The notes under the pieces: generated by a model
The model's input: only the letters and a program-made list of their open reading frames with translations
Told to the model about the DNA's origin: nothing
The model's database searches: none
Part shown: piece by piece, positions 36,863 to 45,686 of the stretch
How the letters are laid out: the number at the start of each line of letters is the position of its first letter
How positions within the stretch are numbered: the first letter of the stretch is position 1
Source: JAIUNP01 sp020161975
GTDB lineage: Bacteria; Pseudomonadota; Alphaproteobacteria; Rhizobiales; Beijerinckiaceae
Assembly: GCA_036745275.1 (NCBI GenBank)
Contig: DAIOGK010000004.1
Coordinates: 124,001-188,000, forward strand
Length of the DNA: 64,000 nucleotides
Reading direction: 5' to 3'
Translations under genes and position numbers: made by a program

Positions 36863-37536
36863 GTCCAGACACGGGCGGGCGGGAGGTTTTTCCAGATCCG
36901 TTTGCCGCCGCGCGCCCGGATGGTGCGGCCCTTCACCGGCACGGGCGAGGTTGGCCCGTAGGTGAACTGGACGAACGGACCATTCCGCGACAGCATTGCA
37001 AGCGCATCGTCAAGCAGCGCGATGCAATCGGGATCTGGCCGCGTCATCAGCGGCAGGGACGAGACCACGGCGCATAACGGGCCCGCCGTCACCCCTGCAA
37101 GGGTCTTCGACATCCTATAAGCATCCCCCTCGACCACGCGCACGCCGGGAAAACGCTCCCGTAGGAGCTTGCAGAAATCGGGATTATACTCGATCAGCAC
37201 CAGCCGTTCGGGCGCAACACCATGGGCGAGCAGCGCTTCCGTCACCGGGCCGGTGCCGGGACCCAGTTCGACGACATCGCCCGGAATGGCAAGATCAACC
37301 GCCTCGGCCATGGCGCGGGCCAGGTCTTTGCCAGAGGGCGAAACCGCGCCGGTTTTCAGCGGGGAGTTTAACCAGGACAGGATGAAGCGTGTGTCATCAT
37401 CCAGCTTGATATCCGGCTTCTTCAGCTTGAAATCGATCACCGGGCCGCGCAACTGGACGCGAAATTCGTCTTTTGTACGGGAGACCGTGATGTCCGCCTT
37501 CTCGAAGCGGAACGGCTTTTCTCGATTCGCGCTCAA
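36847..37536 (-). CDS. PmtA-like class I SAM-dependent methyltransferase
   Basis: A 229-residue Rossmann-fold methyltransferase. The SAM-binding motif GDVVELGPGTGPVTEALL and the acidic LVLIEYNPDF (motif II), then VVEGDAYRM, are clear, and the SLPLMTRP motif and basic C-terminus (KGRTIRARGGKRIWKNLPP) resemble rhizobial phosphatidylethanolamine N-methyltransferase PmtA. It would act on phospholipid at the membrane, although an rRNA-methylase-like relative cannot be excluded. It lies 89 bases downstream of dnaJ on the same strand. Confidence 0.75.
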   Translation of the reverse strand: MSANREKPFRFEKADITVSRTKDEFRVQLRGPVIDFKLKKPDIKLDDDTRFILSWLNSPLKTGAVSPSGKDLARAMAEAVDLAIPGDVVELGPGTGPVTEALLAHGVAPERLVLIEYNPDFCKLLRERFPGVRVVEGDAYRMSKTLAGVTAGPLCAVVSSLPLMTRPDPDCIALLDDALAMLSRNGPFVQFTYGPTSPVPVKGRTIRARGGKRIWKNLPPARVWTYRAG

Positions 37537-37625
37537 ATCATTCTGGCCTGTCTGTCAGCGGACCCCGCAAGGATAGCTCCGAATGGTCCTTGCGGACAAG
37601 TGTTCCTGTCATAACGGCAGATGTG

Positions 37626-38753
37626 TCAGGTGCCGAAGATGTCTTTCTTCATCCGTGCGAAAAATCCTTCCGCCTCGGGCTGGGTGACATCCGACGAGCC
37701 CTGTTCGAATTCGCGCAGCAACTCCTTCTGCCGCTTGGTCAGGTTCTGCGGTGTTTCCACCACGGTCTGGATGAAAAGGTCGCCGCGATCGCGCGCGCGC
37801 AGCACGGGCATTCCCTTGGCCTTGACGCGGAACTGCTTGCCCGATTGCGTCCCTTCGGGGATCTTCACCTTGGCCTCGCTGCCATCCAGCGTCGGCACGG
37901 AAATCTCGGTACCGAGTGCGGCAGCGACCATGGAGATCGGTACGCGGCAGAACAGATCAGCCCCGTCGCGCTGGAAAAGGCCGTGCGGCTTGACCGACAG
38001 GAACACATAAAGGTCGCCCGCAGGACCGCCGCGCATTCCGGCCTCGCCCTCGCCGGCCAGACGGATGCGGGTGCCATCCTCAACGCCGGCAGGAATGGAG
38101 ATCTGCAAAGTCCGCTCGCGCACAACGCGGCCGCCGCCAGAACAGGTGCGGCAGGGATCGTCGATCACCTCGCCGCGCCCGTGACAGGTGTGACAGGTGC
38201 GTTCGATCGAAAAAAAGCCTTGCGTTGCGCGGACGCGGCCCTGACCACCGCAAGTGCCGCACTTGCGCGGCTTCGAGCCGGGCTTCGCGCCCGTGCCAGA
38301 GCAGGTTTCGCAGACGATGGAGGTTGGCACCTTGATCGTTGCATTCTTGCCGTGGAACGCCTCTTCCAGCGTGATTTCAAGGTTGTAACGCAGATCCGCG
38401 CCACGCTCGCGGCCGCCTGAGGAGCGGCGCCCACCGCCGAACACCTCGCCGAAAAGATCCTCGAAAATGTCGCCCATGCCGGCAAAGCCGCCAGCGCCGC
38501 CGAAGGGCCCCTGCCCGCCGCCGCCCTGCTCAAAGGCGGCATGGCCGTGGCGGTCATAAAGCGCGCGCTTCTGCGGGTCAGAGAGCACCTGATAGGCTTC
38601 GTTCACTTCCTTGAAGCGGATCTCGGCCTGCTTGTCGCCGGGGTTCTTGTCGGGGTGGTGCTCCATCGCCTTCTTTCGGAAGGCGACCTTCAATTCCACC
38701 TCGGTCACCGTGCGGGTGACGCTGAGAACTTCGTAGTAGTCACGTTTGGACAT
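37626..38753 (-). CDS. dnaJ: Molecular chaperone DnaJ
   Basis: A 375-residue co-chaperone of DnaK. The J domain has its HPD at residues 33-35, then a Gly/Phe-rich region (EQGGGGQGPFGGAGGFAGMG), and the zinc domain shows four CxxCxGxG motifs (CETCSGTG, CGTCGGQG, CHTCHGRG, CRTCSGGG), followed by the substrate-binding C-terminal domains. DnaJ stimulates DnaK ATP hydrolysis. It is separated from dnaK by an unrecognised gene and by the terminator after dnaK. Confidence 0.97.
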   Translation of the reverse strand: MSKRDYYEVLSVTRTVTEVELKVAFRKKAMEHHPDKNPGDKQAEIRFKEVNEAYQVLSDPQKRALYDRHGHAAFEQGGGGQGPFGGAGGFAGMGDIFEDLFGEVFGGGRRSSGGRERGADLRYNLEITLEEAFHGKNATIKVPTSIVCETCSGTGAKPGSKPRKCGTCGGQGRVRATQGFFSIERTCHTCHGRGEVIDDPCRTCSGGGRVVRERTLQISIPAGVEDGTRIRLAGEGEAGMRGGPAGDLYVFLSVKPHGLFQRDGADLFCRVPISMVAAALGTEISVPTLDGSEAKVKIPEGTQSGKQFRVKAKGMPVLRARDRGDLFIQTVVETPQNLTKRQKELLREFEQGSSDVTQPEAEGFFARMKKDIFGT

Positions 38754-38854
38754 TTCGATGATAGCCCTTCATCGCGGCTCTGCAGCCGGAAGGCAAAGCA
38801 TGTGCCGATCTAATGGTGATTGCATGGAAGAATGGCAAGCGTGGGATTGCTACT

Positions 38855-39634
38855 TTATTGCTTTTTCCCGTTCTCCAACTGCCTCTTCAACGAACTTGTC
38901 CGAGCATCAATTTCGGCCACCCGGCGGGCGAGGTCAGCACGCTCCGCGTCGGTTGAAGGCTCTATATGCGCCGATGAAGATTTTACCCCCGCTTGATGGC
39001 TCTGTGACGCAGCCGGAACCGTACTTTCGGTCACGTCTGCCCCTTCGCGGGCACAACGGGAAGGAAACCAGCCCATCAAGTGCAAAAAATACAGGAAATT
39101 TAGCCCTAGGAGTATCAGGAGCACGAAATTCCTGAGAGTCCATTGCATGGCCATAATAAGTGGATTGAGCAGAAACTTAGGACCAAGAATGAATTCAAGT
39201 GGCTGGCCGGGTGCATCGATTCGCACAATATCAATGCGGCGCCACTGCCGTAGATGATCAAGCGCCTCAGCGTGCATATGCCTCTTACGCAACTCTGTCT
39301 CACCGTTTAGCGGGATTGACAGTGTAACCAGCGCTGCAGGTCCAATGGCTGCGTAGCACCAAACATTTCCATGACAGGTTGCGCTGGAATTATTTTCGTA
39401 CAGCTGACGCGCTCCCTCGCATTCGCCATAAACCGTTCGCTCCGTCGCAGCGGTTACAGGCAATCCGCGGAATGAACGTCCCTTCCCCCGCTCTGTGAGA
39501 TAGCAGGCTTCCTCAATAGCGACGGCTCTGGCCTCAACACGCGTCAGGTAGCGCTTGAGTTGGACGGCTATGCCAATTGCCAGACTAAAAAGGACCGGCG
39601 CTACCACTGACCAGAAGATGACCCGTGATTTCAT
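38855..39634 (-). CDS. Unrecognised membrane protein inserted between dnaK and dnaJ
   Basis: A 259-residue protein I cannot assign. It shows an N-terminal membrane helix (about 5-26), a soluble part with four cysteines (44, 72, 87, 93), a second helix (about 92-109), a strong third helix (168-190, LLILLGLNFLYFLHLMGW) and a C-terminal charged helix that could form a coiled coil (229-259). Its base composition is visibly lower in GC than its neighbours and its codons are unlike those of dnaK and dnaJ, suggesting recent arrival. It lies 101 bases from dnaJ and 109 bases from dnaK, which carries its own terminator, so it may have its own promoter. Orphan insertion is the best description. Confidence 0.7.
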   Translation of the reverse strand: MKSRVIFWSVVAPVLFSLAIGIAVQLKRYLTRVEARAVAIEEACYLTERGKGRSFRGLPVTAATERTVYGECEGARQLYENNSSATCHGNVWCYAAIGPAALVTLSIPLNGETELRKRHMHAEALDHLRQWRRIDIVRIDAPGQPLEFILGPKFLLNPLIMAMQWTLRNFVLLILLGLNFLYFLHLMGWFPSRCAREGADVTESTVPAASQSHQAGVKSSSAHIEPSTDAERADLARRVAEIDARTSSLKRQLENGKKQ

Positions 39635-39689
39635 AATTCGGCACCGTCAAATTCGGTCGAAAGCAACAATAATTGCGCGATTTTTCACA

Positions 39690-39720
39690 AAAAAGGGCGG
39701 GAAATCCGATTCCCGCCCCT
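39690..39720 (-). terminator. Rho-independent terminator after dnaK
   Basis: On the minus strand GGGCGGGAA pairs with TTCCCGCCC (plus-strand arms 39695-39703 and 39710-39718) and a run of T residues follows. It closes dnaK and would reduce read-through into the unknown gene and dnaJ. Confidence 0.88.
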
Positions 39721-39743
39721 TAACACATTAACAGACGCTGGAC

Positions 39744-41660
39744 TCAAGCCCCCTTCTTGTCGTCCTTCTTCACTTCCTTGAAGTCGGCGTCGATAACGTC
39801 GTCCTTCGCGGCGTGCTTCTGGGCGTCCGCCTCGGCAGTGGCGGTTTCGGCATCCTGCGAGGCCTTGTAGATTGCCTCACCAAGCTTCATCGACGCCTGC
39901 ATCAGCGCCTCGGACTTGGCGTTGATGGCCTCGACATTCTCGTTGCCAAGCTCATCGCGCAGGGCGGTAATGCCCTGTTCGATCGCTTCCTTCTCGGACG
40001 CGCCGACCTTGTCGCCGTGTTCCTTCAGCGACTTTTCCGCCGAATGGATCAGGGCCTCGGCCTGATTGCGGGCCTCGACCAGTTCGCGGCGCTTCTTGTC
40101 CTCGGCGGCGTTGGCCTCGGCGTCCTTGACCATCTTCTCGATGTCAGCCTCGGACAGGCCACCCGAGGCCTGGATGCGGATCTGCTGCTCCTTGCCGGTC
40201 GCCTTGTCCTTTGCCGTCACCGACACGATGCCGTTGGCGTCGATGTCGAAGGTCACCTCGATCTGCGGCATCCCGCGGGGGGCCGGGGGAATGCCGTCGA
40301 GATCGAAACGGCCAAGCGACTTGTTGTCGCGCGCCATTTCGCGCTCGCCCTGGAACACGTTGATAGTGACCGCGCTCTGGTTGTCCTCGGCCGTGGAAAA
40401 GACCTGGCTCTTCTTGGTCGGGATCGTCGTGTTGCGGTCGATCAGGCGCGTGAACACGCCGCCGAGCGTCTCGATACCCAGCGACAGCGGGGTCACATCG
40501 AGCAGCAGAACGTCCTTCACATCGCCCTGGAGCACGCCGGCCTGAACCGCCGCGCCGATCGCCACCACCTCATCGGGGTTGACACCCTTGTGCGGCTCCT
40601 TGCCGAAGAACTGCTTTACGACTTCCTGCACCTTGGGCATGCGGGTCATGCCACCGACGAGCACAACCTCGTCGATCTGGCCGGCCGAAAGCCCAGCGTC
40701 CTTGAGCGCCTTCTTGCACGGCTCGACCGTGCGCTGGATGAGATCATCCACGAGGCTCTCGAACTTGGAGCGCGTCAGCTTCAGCGCAAGATGTTTCGGG
40801 CCCGAGGCATCCGCCGTGATATACGGCAGGTTGATCTCGGTCTGGGCCGCGCTCGACAGCTCGATCTTGGCCTTTTCCGCCGCTTCCTTGAGGCGCTGGA
40901 GGGCGAGCTTGTCCTTCTTCAGGTCAATGCCCTGCTCCTTCTTGAACTCGTCCGCGAGATATTCGACGAGGCGCATGTCGAAGTCCTCACCGCCGAGGAA
41001 GGTATCCCCGTTGGTGGATTTCACCTCGAACACACCGTCGCCGATTTCGAGAATCGAGACGTCGAAGGTGCCGCCGCCGAGGTCATAGACCGCGATGGTG
41101 CCGGACTTCTTCTTGTCGAGGCCGTAAGCGAGCGCGGCTGCCGTCGGCTCGTTGATGATGCGCAGCACTTCGAGGCCGGCGATCTTGCCGGCGTCCTTGG
41201 TGGCCTGACGCTGGGCGTCGTTGAAGTAGGCCGGAACGGTGATGACGGCCTGGGTGACGGGCGAGCCGAGATGCGCCTCCGCCGTTTCCTTCATCTTCTG
41301 AAGGATGAAGGCCGAAATCTGCGACGGCGAATAGTCCTTGCCACGCGACTGGACCCAGGCATCGCCGTTCTGTCCCTTGACGATCTTGTAGGGGACGAGC
41401 GCCATGTCCTTCTGCGTCATCGGGTCGTTATAGGTGCGACCGATGAGGCGCTTGATTGCGAAAAACGTGTTGTCAGGGTTGGTGACAGCCTGACGCTTGG
41501 CCGGCTGGCCGACGAGACGCTCACTGTCGTCCGTGAAGGCGACGATCGAGGGCGTCGTGCGCGCGCCTTCCGAATTCTCGATGACCTTCGGCGTCGTGCC
41601 TTCCATCACGGCGACGCACGAGTTGGTTGTGCCGAGGTCGATACCAATAACCTTACCCAT
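39744..41660 (-). CDS. dnaK: Molecular chaperone DnaK (Hsp70)
   Basis: A 638-residue Hsp70. It starts MGKVIGIDLGTTNSCVAVMEG at the ATG at 41660, with AAALAYGLDKK and the phosphate-binding DLGGGTFDVSILE, followed by the substrate domain and an acidic/Lys-rich C-terminus. The ATP-driven chaperone folds and protects proteins with DnaJ and GrpE. The long frame upstream of the ATG overlaps noncoding sequence and is not real. An RpoH-type promoter lies 101 bases or more upstream, so it is heat-shock controlled. Confidence 0.98.
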   Translation of the reverse strand: MGKVIGIDLGTTNSCVAVMEGTTPKVIENSEGARTTPSIVAFTDDSERLVGQPAKRQAVTNPDNTFFAIKRLIGRTYNDPMTQKDMALVPYKIVKGQNGDAWVQSRGKDYSPSQISAFILQKMKETAEAHLGSPVTQAVITVPAYFNDAQRQATKDAGKIAGLEVLRIINEPTAAALAYGLDKKKSGTIAVYDLGGGTFDVSILEIGDGVFEVKSTNGDTFLGGEDFDMRLVEYLADEFKKEQGIDLKKDKLALQRLKEAAEKAKIELSSAAQTEINLPYITADASGPKHLALKLTRSKFESLVDDLIQRTVEPCKKALKDAGLSAGQIDEVVLVGGMTRMPKVQEVVKQFFGKEPHKGVNPDEVVAIGAAVQAGVLQGDVKDVLLLDVTPLSLGIETLGGVFTRLIDRNTTIPTKKSQVFSTAEDNQSAVTINVFQGEREMARDNKSLGRFDLDGIPPAPRGMPQIEVTFDIDANGIVSVTAKDKATGKEQQIRIQASGGLSEADIEKMVKDAEANAAEDKKRRELVEARNQAEALIHSAEKSLKEHGDKVGASEKEAIEQGITALRDELGNENVEAINAKSEALMQASMKLGEAIYKASQDAETATAEADAQKHAAKDDVIDADFKEVKKDDKKGA

Positions 41661-41760
41661 AGGATGATCCCTTTCTTGAAGCGGAAACCCGACCGGACCC
41701 GAAGCATCCGGCAGTTTGAGAACCCGGCCCGGACCTTCGCCCGAACCGGTGTTGAACGCG

Positions 41761-41789
41761 ATATAGGGACCGGTGAAATTGCCTGCAAG
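41761..41789 (-). promoter_or_regulatory. RpoH (sigma-32) type heat-shock promoter of dnaK
   Basis: On the minus strand CTTG, an 18-base spacer and CCTATAT match the alphaproteobacterial RpoH consensus CTTG-N17/18-CYTATNT at every defined position. The predicted transcript start is near 41754, leaving a leader of about 94 bases before dnaK. Confidence 0.75.
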
Positions 41790-41887
41790 GGGCGAAGAAA
41801 TGGGAAAGGATGATTTCCTTTGCGCCTTTGGAAGGGCCGCCCTTGATGCTAGCGTCTGCCTTTGGTTCCCGGACCCCGGAGATCCCG

Positions 41888-42037
41888 ATGACAATGCTGG
41901 TTGCCCTGCTTTTCCTTGGCCTGATCGGCGGCACAACCGCCGCCCTGATCCGCATGAACCGCATGTCCTGCCTGCCCTGCCAGACGGGCGATGACAGCGC
42001 CTATTGCAAACCACCCCGCCCGCGCAGGCCTTCGTGA
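41888..42037 (+). CDS. Small membrane peptide, divergent from dnaK
   Basis: A 49-residue frame from the ATG at 41888, preceded by GGAG at a normal distance (6 bases). It consists of one hydrophobic helix (residues 3-21, LVALLFLGLIGGTTAALI), then a short Cys motif SCLPCQTGDDSAYC and a basic Pro-rich tail. The helix followed by three cysteines is unlike a chance reading and could be a small membrane protein, perhaps metal- or redox-related. Nothing else supports it, so it stays hypothetical; the neighbour downstream on the same strand is the lyxose isomerase-like gene. Confidence 0.4.
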   Translation: MTMLVALLFLGLIGGTTAALIRMNRMSCLPCQTGDDSAYCKPPRPRRPS

Positions 42038-42102
42038 AACTTGATTGCGATTTGCCGGGTTGAGGCTTGCAAAGAGCGATAAAGCTTTTCACACTCGCAG
42101 CC

Positions 42103-42786
42103 ATGAAACGCTCCGAGATCAATGCCGCCATCGCCCATGCCGAAGCCCTGCTGGCCGAGTATCGCTTCGCCCTGCCCCCCTTCGCCCGCTGGTCTGCGGC
42201 GGACTGGCAAGCGAACCGCGCCAAGGCCGTTGAACTGATCCGGGCCGGTTGCGGCTGGGACATCACGGATTTCGGACAGGGACGTTTCGCCGAACTGGGG
42301 CTGACGCTGCTGACCATCCGCAACGGAGATGCGGCCAATCTGGCGACCGGCAAGGGCATGGTCTACGCCGAGAAGGCGATCATCGTGCGCGAGGGGCAGC
42401 GCTGCCCGATGCACTATCATTTCGTGAAAACCGAGGACATCATCAACCGTGGCGGTGGCACGCTGGTGCTGGAACTCGTCGAGACCGGGGCAGATGGCAA
42501 GGCCGACACCTCGCGCGATGTTCTGGTCCGGACCGATGCCATCGAGCGCTGGCTGCCACCGAACGGCATCCTCAGGCTCGAACCGGGTGAAAGCGTGACG
42601 CTGACGCCGGGCCTCGCCCATGCCTTCTGGGCGGAAGGCGGCGATGTCTTCGTCGGCGAGGTTTCGACCGTCAACGACGACAAGACCGACAATGCGTTTC
42701 TCGAACCTGTCGCCCGCTTCCCCGGTGTTCAGGACGATACGGCGCCCACGCGCCTGATCGTCGGCGACTACGCGGCGCTCAGGTAA
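42103..42786 (+). CDS. D-lyxose/D-mannose isomerase family protein
   Basis: A 227-residue cupin-fold enzyme. Metal ligands are seen in CPMHYHFVKTEDIINRGGG (His104, His106, Glu111) and in LTPGLAHAFWAEGG, as in the D-lyxose ketol-isomerase family (Pfam Lyx_isomer), which interconverts D-lyxose with D-xylulose or D-mannose with D-fructose. FVGEVSTVNDDKTDNAF is typical of this family. The ATG at 42103 (MKRSEINAAI) is preferred. It stands alone, convergent with exoR, with no sugar operon around it. Confidence 0.85.
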   Translation: MKRSEINAAIAHAEALLAEYRFALPPFARWSAADWQANRAKAVELIRAGCGWDITDFGQGRFAELGLTLLTIRNGDAANLATGKGMVYAEKAIIVREGQRCPMHYHFVKTEDIINRGGGTLVLELVETGADGKADTSRDVLVRTDAIERWLPPNGILRLEPGESVTLTPGLAHAFWAEGGDVFVGEVSTVNDDKTDNAFLEPVARFPGVQDDTAPTRLIVGDYAALR

Positions 42787-42789
42787 ACC

Positions 42790-43647
42790 TCAGCGCGGGA
42801 GCGGTGCGGCAGCGGCCGCAGCGGCGGGCGCCGGACGCGGCAGTTTCTTGATGTAGATGCCGGCCATGCGGCGCTCGTCTTCGCTGGCGGCGTTTTCGGC
42901 CTTGTTCGCCATTTCAAATACCCAGGCGTCCTTGGTCGGATCGCAGGCGTCACGCGCCACCATCATCCACGAGAGACCGAGCGGAACCTGACGCGGCAGG
43001 CCGTTCTGGCCGTTAAACAGCAACTGCCCCAGCACCGCCTGCGCGTAAGGATGCCCCTTCTCCGCCGCCAGATTGAACCAGCGGGCCGCAAGCCGCGCAT
43101 TCTTTTCCCCGGCAAGGCCATCAAGAAGCATCCGCCCGAGGTTGTACTGCGCGTCCGGGTCGCCGAAATACGATGCGGCGTAGTTGAACATCTCGTAGGC
43201 ACGCGAGGGATTGGCCCGCACGGGCGTGTTGGGGATGCCTTCGAGGAAATAGGCGCCAAGACGCACGAAGGCCTTGGCGACGACGCCGGAACGGATGGTG
43301 CCGCGCGCCTCATCCGCATTGGTGGCCACAATCTGGCGGAAGAACTGAAAGGCTTTGTAATCGTCCTGATTGACGCCGTTGCCCTGCGCATACATGCGCC
43401 CCAGCGTCCATTGTGCGGCAATATCGCCCTTGGTCGCGGCATACTGAAGCGCGCGGACGGCGCCGGGGTTGTCGCCCTCGTTCAGGCCGCGCACGCCGGC
43501 GCGCAGGGCATCGGTGATCGACTTGAACGATTCGATCGGCGCGGCCTTGCCTTCGGGCTGGCCGTCCGTATCGAACGCGCGGGCCGGCCCGCCGAGAACG
43601 GCGAGCAGGCAACAGGCAAACAGGGTGGCCCGATCAGATATCCGCAT
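42790..43647 (-). CDS. exoR: ExoR-type Sel1-repeat periplasmic regulator
   Basis: A 285-residue secreted protein with a signal peptide (1-24, ending in ARAF). It consists of Sel1-like repeats, including AALQYAATKGDIAAQWTLGRMYAQGNGVNQDDYKAFQFF and two later copies with NLAAEKGHPYAQAVLGQLLF, and ends with an Ala/Pro-rich tail. Length, signal peptide and the repeat pattern match ExoR, the periplasmic inhibitor of the ExoS-ChvI system controlling exopolysaccharide, motility and acid response in rhizobia. Start 43647 overlaps the ilvD end by 14 bases, so it is translationally linked to ilvD. No chvI/exoS in the window. Confidence 0.82.
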   Translation of the reverse strand: MRISDRATLFACCLLAVLGGPARAFDTDGQPEGKAAPIESFKSITDALRAGVRGLNEGDNPGAVRALQYAATKGDIAAQWTLGRMYAQGNGVNQDDYKAFQFFRQIVATNADEARGTIRSGVVAKAFVRLGAYFLEGIPNTPVRANPSRAYEMFNYAASYFGDPDAQYNLGRMLLDGLAGEKNARLAARWFNLAAEKGHPYAQAVLGQLLFNGQNGLPRQVPLGLSWMMVARDACDPTKDAWVFEMANKAENAASEDERRMAGIYIKKLPRPAPAAAAAAAPLPR

Positions 43648-45358
43648 AACAGTGCTTTTCTGCCGCCCCGCCCGGGTGCGTCACCGCACCATTCCGGGCG
43701 TTGCCCACGCCCTGTGCATATTTCCACAGCGCGCCGGAGGCATACTCCGTCTCGCGCGGTTTCCAGGCTTTCCGCCGTTCGGCAAACTCCGCCTCGCTGA
43801 CATTGCAGGAGAGCTCGCCCGTCTCGGCGTTGAGCGTGATCAGGTCGCCATCCTCAAGCAGGGCAATCGGCCCGCCAACCGCCGCTTCCGGCCCAACATG
43901 GCCGACGCAGAAGCCGCGCGTCGCACCGGAAAAGCGACCGTCGGTGATGAGTGCAACTTTGTCCCCCATCCCCTGCCCATAGAGCGCGGCGGTGGTCGAC
44001 AGCATCTCGCGCATGCCGGGGCCACCCTTGGGCCCCTCGTAACGGATCACCAGAACCTCGCCTTCCTTGTACTGGCGCCTGGTCACAGCCTCGAAGCATG
44101 CCTCTTCATTGTCGAAGCAGCGCGCCGGGCCGGTGAACTTCAGGTTCTGCATTCCTGCGACCTTCACGATGGCTCCATCGGGCGCAACGTTGCCGGACAA
44201 GCCAACGACGCCACCCGTTCTGGTAATCGGGTTGTTGGCCGGACGGACAACATCCTGTCCGGCATTCCAGACAACCTTCTCCAGATTTTCGGCAATTGTA
44301 CGACCGGTCACGGTCAGGCAGTCACCATGCAGAAATCCGTGGTCGAGCAGCGTCTTCATCAGGATCGGAATGCCGCCAGCCTCGAACATGTCCTTGGCGA
44401 CATATTTCCCGCCTGGCTTGAGGTCGGCGATATAGGGCGTGCGCTTGAAGATCTCGGCGACATCGAACAGGTCAAACTTGATGCCGCATTCATGGGCAAT
44501 CGCCGGCAGGTGCAGCGCGGCATTGGTGGAACCGCCCGACGCGGCAACCACGGTCGCGGCATTTTCCAGTGCCTCAAGGGTGACGATATCACGCGGGCGA
44601 ATGTTCTTGGCGATCAGGTCCATGATCTGCTCGCCAGCAGTCATGCAGAACCGGTCGCGGATCTCGTAAGGCGCCGGGGCACCCGCCGAATAGGGCAGCG
44701 CCAGGCCGATGGCTTCAGAAACCGTCGCCATGGTGTTGGCCGTGAACTGCGCGCCGCAGGCACCTGCGGACGGACAGGCTACCTGCTCGATCTCGTCGAG
44801 GTCCTCATCGGACATCGCGCCGACCGAATGCTTGCCGACCGCCTCGAACATGTCCTGAACCGTGACCTGCTGGCCGCGGAAGGTGCCGGGAAGAATGGAG
44901 CCGCCATAGATGAAGATGGACGGCACGTTGAGCCGCACCATCGACATCATCATGCCGGGCAGCGACTTGTCGCAGCCGGCGAGGCCGACGAGCGCGTCGT
45001 AGCTGTGCCCCCGCATCGTCAGTTCAACCGAATCCGCGATGACCTCGCGCGAGGCCAGCGAGGACTTCATGCCCTGATGGCCCATGGCAAGGCCGTCGGT
45101 GACGGTAATGGTGCAAAACTCGCGCGGGGTGCCGCCGGCGGCGGCAACGCCCTTCTTCACCGCCTGCGCCTGGCGCATCAATGCGATGTTGCAGGGCGCG
45201 GCCTCGTTCCAGCAGGAGGCGACGCCAACGAACGGCTGGTGAATCTGGCCCTTGGTGAGGCCCATGGCATAGTAATACGAACGATGCGGCGCGCGCTGCG
45301 GCCCCTCTGTCACATGGCGGGAGGGAAGTTTCGACTTATCGGTAACGCGCTCGTCCAT
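43634..45358 (-). CDS. ilvD: Dihydroxy-acid dehydratase IlvD
   Basis: A 574-residue iron-sulfur enzyme of branched-chain amino acid and pantothenate synthesis, turning 2,3-dihydroxy-3-methylbutanoate into 2-ketoisovalerate. Cluster cysteines are in ASCWNEAAPC, LAGCDKSLPGMMM and ACPSAGACGAQFTANTM, with the metal/substrate region in TDGRFSGATRGFCVGHVGPEAAVGGPIALLEDGD near the C-terminus. The ATG at 45358 (MDERVTDKSK) fits the family start; an upstream ATG adds 18 non-conserved residues. It overlaps exoR at its end. Confidence 0.94.
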   Translation of the reverse strand: MDERVTDKSKLPSRHVTEGPQRAPHRSYYYAMGLTKGQIHQPFVGVASCWNEAAPCNIALMRQAQAVKKGVAAAGGTPREFCTITVTDGLAMGHQGMKSSLASREVIADSVELTMRGHSYDALVGLAGCDKSLPGMMMSMVRLNVPSIFIYGGSILPGTFRGQQVTVQDMFEAVGKHSVGAMSDEDLDEIEQVACPSAGACGAQFTANTMATVSEAIGLALPYSAGAPAPYEIRDRFCMTAGEQIMDLIAKNIRPRDIVTLEALENAATVVAASGGSTNAALHLPAIAHECGIKFDLFDVAEIFKRTPYIADLKPGGKYVAKDMFEAGGIPILMKTLLDHGFLHGDCLTVTGRTIAENLEKVVWNAGQDVVRPANNPITRTGGVVGLSGNVAPDGAIVKVAGMQNLKFTGPARCFDNEEACFEAVTRRQYKEGEVLVIRYEGPKGGPGMREMLSTTAALYGQGMGDKVALITDGRFSGATRGFCVGHVGPEAAVGGPIALLEDGDLITLNAETGELSCNVSEAEFAERRKAWKPRETEYASGALWKYAQGVGNARNGAVTHPGGAAEKHCYADI

Positions 45359-45686
45359 TTCAAACCCCAACTGTCCTGACTGGACCACGATCCGCTTAAC
45401 GTTCCCGCCCATGCAGACACATCCCCGTTACGGAATGTGTCGCATCAGACCCGCGCATTTCGCAATCGCGGACCCATGACAAGGTTAGTGCGGCTGTGGG
45501 GCCCGCGACATACGGACCATGCCAGAAACAGACAGGTAAGCGCTGGAATCCGCACTTGCCTGTCGAAAGCCGTGGTCGCTCCGGTTTGTGGCAGCTTCGG
45601 GGCACTTTTGGGCGGCAAACATGCCGTATTCGGAATCACATCCGGTGTTGCGGCGATGTCACAAGATTTTGCACCTTGCCTACACT
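45359..45686. other. 328-base gap between ilvD and the AraC-MGMT gene, with an inverted repeat
   Basis: No gene is convincing here. An inverted repeat GACACAT-N12-ATGTGTC lies at 45416-45441, about 70 bases upstream of the ilvD start, where an operator would sit; no known binding motif is recognised. The remainder shows no clear terminator or conserved feature. Confidence 0.4.

Noticed and set aside
39813..41813. 666-residue plus-strand frame opposite dnaK
   Set aside because: Antisense of dnaK; Leu/Arg-rich with no domain.
45396..45605. 69-residue frame in the ilvD upstream gap
   Set aside because: No ribosome-binding site and no conserved pattern; the gap looks noncoding.
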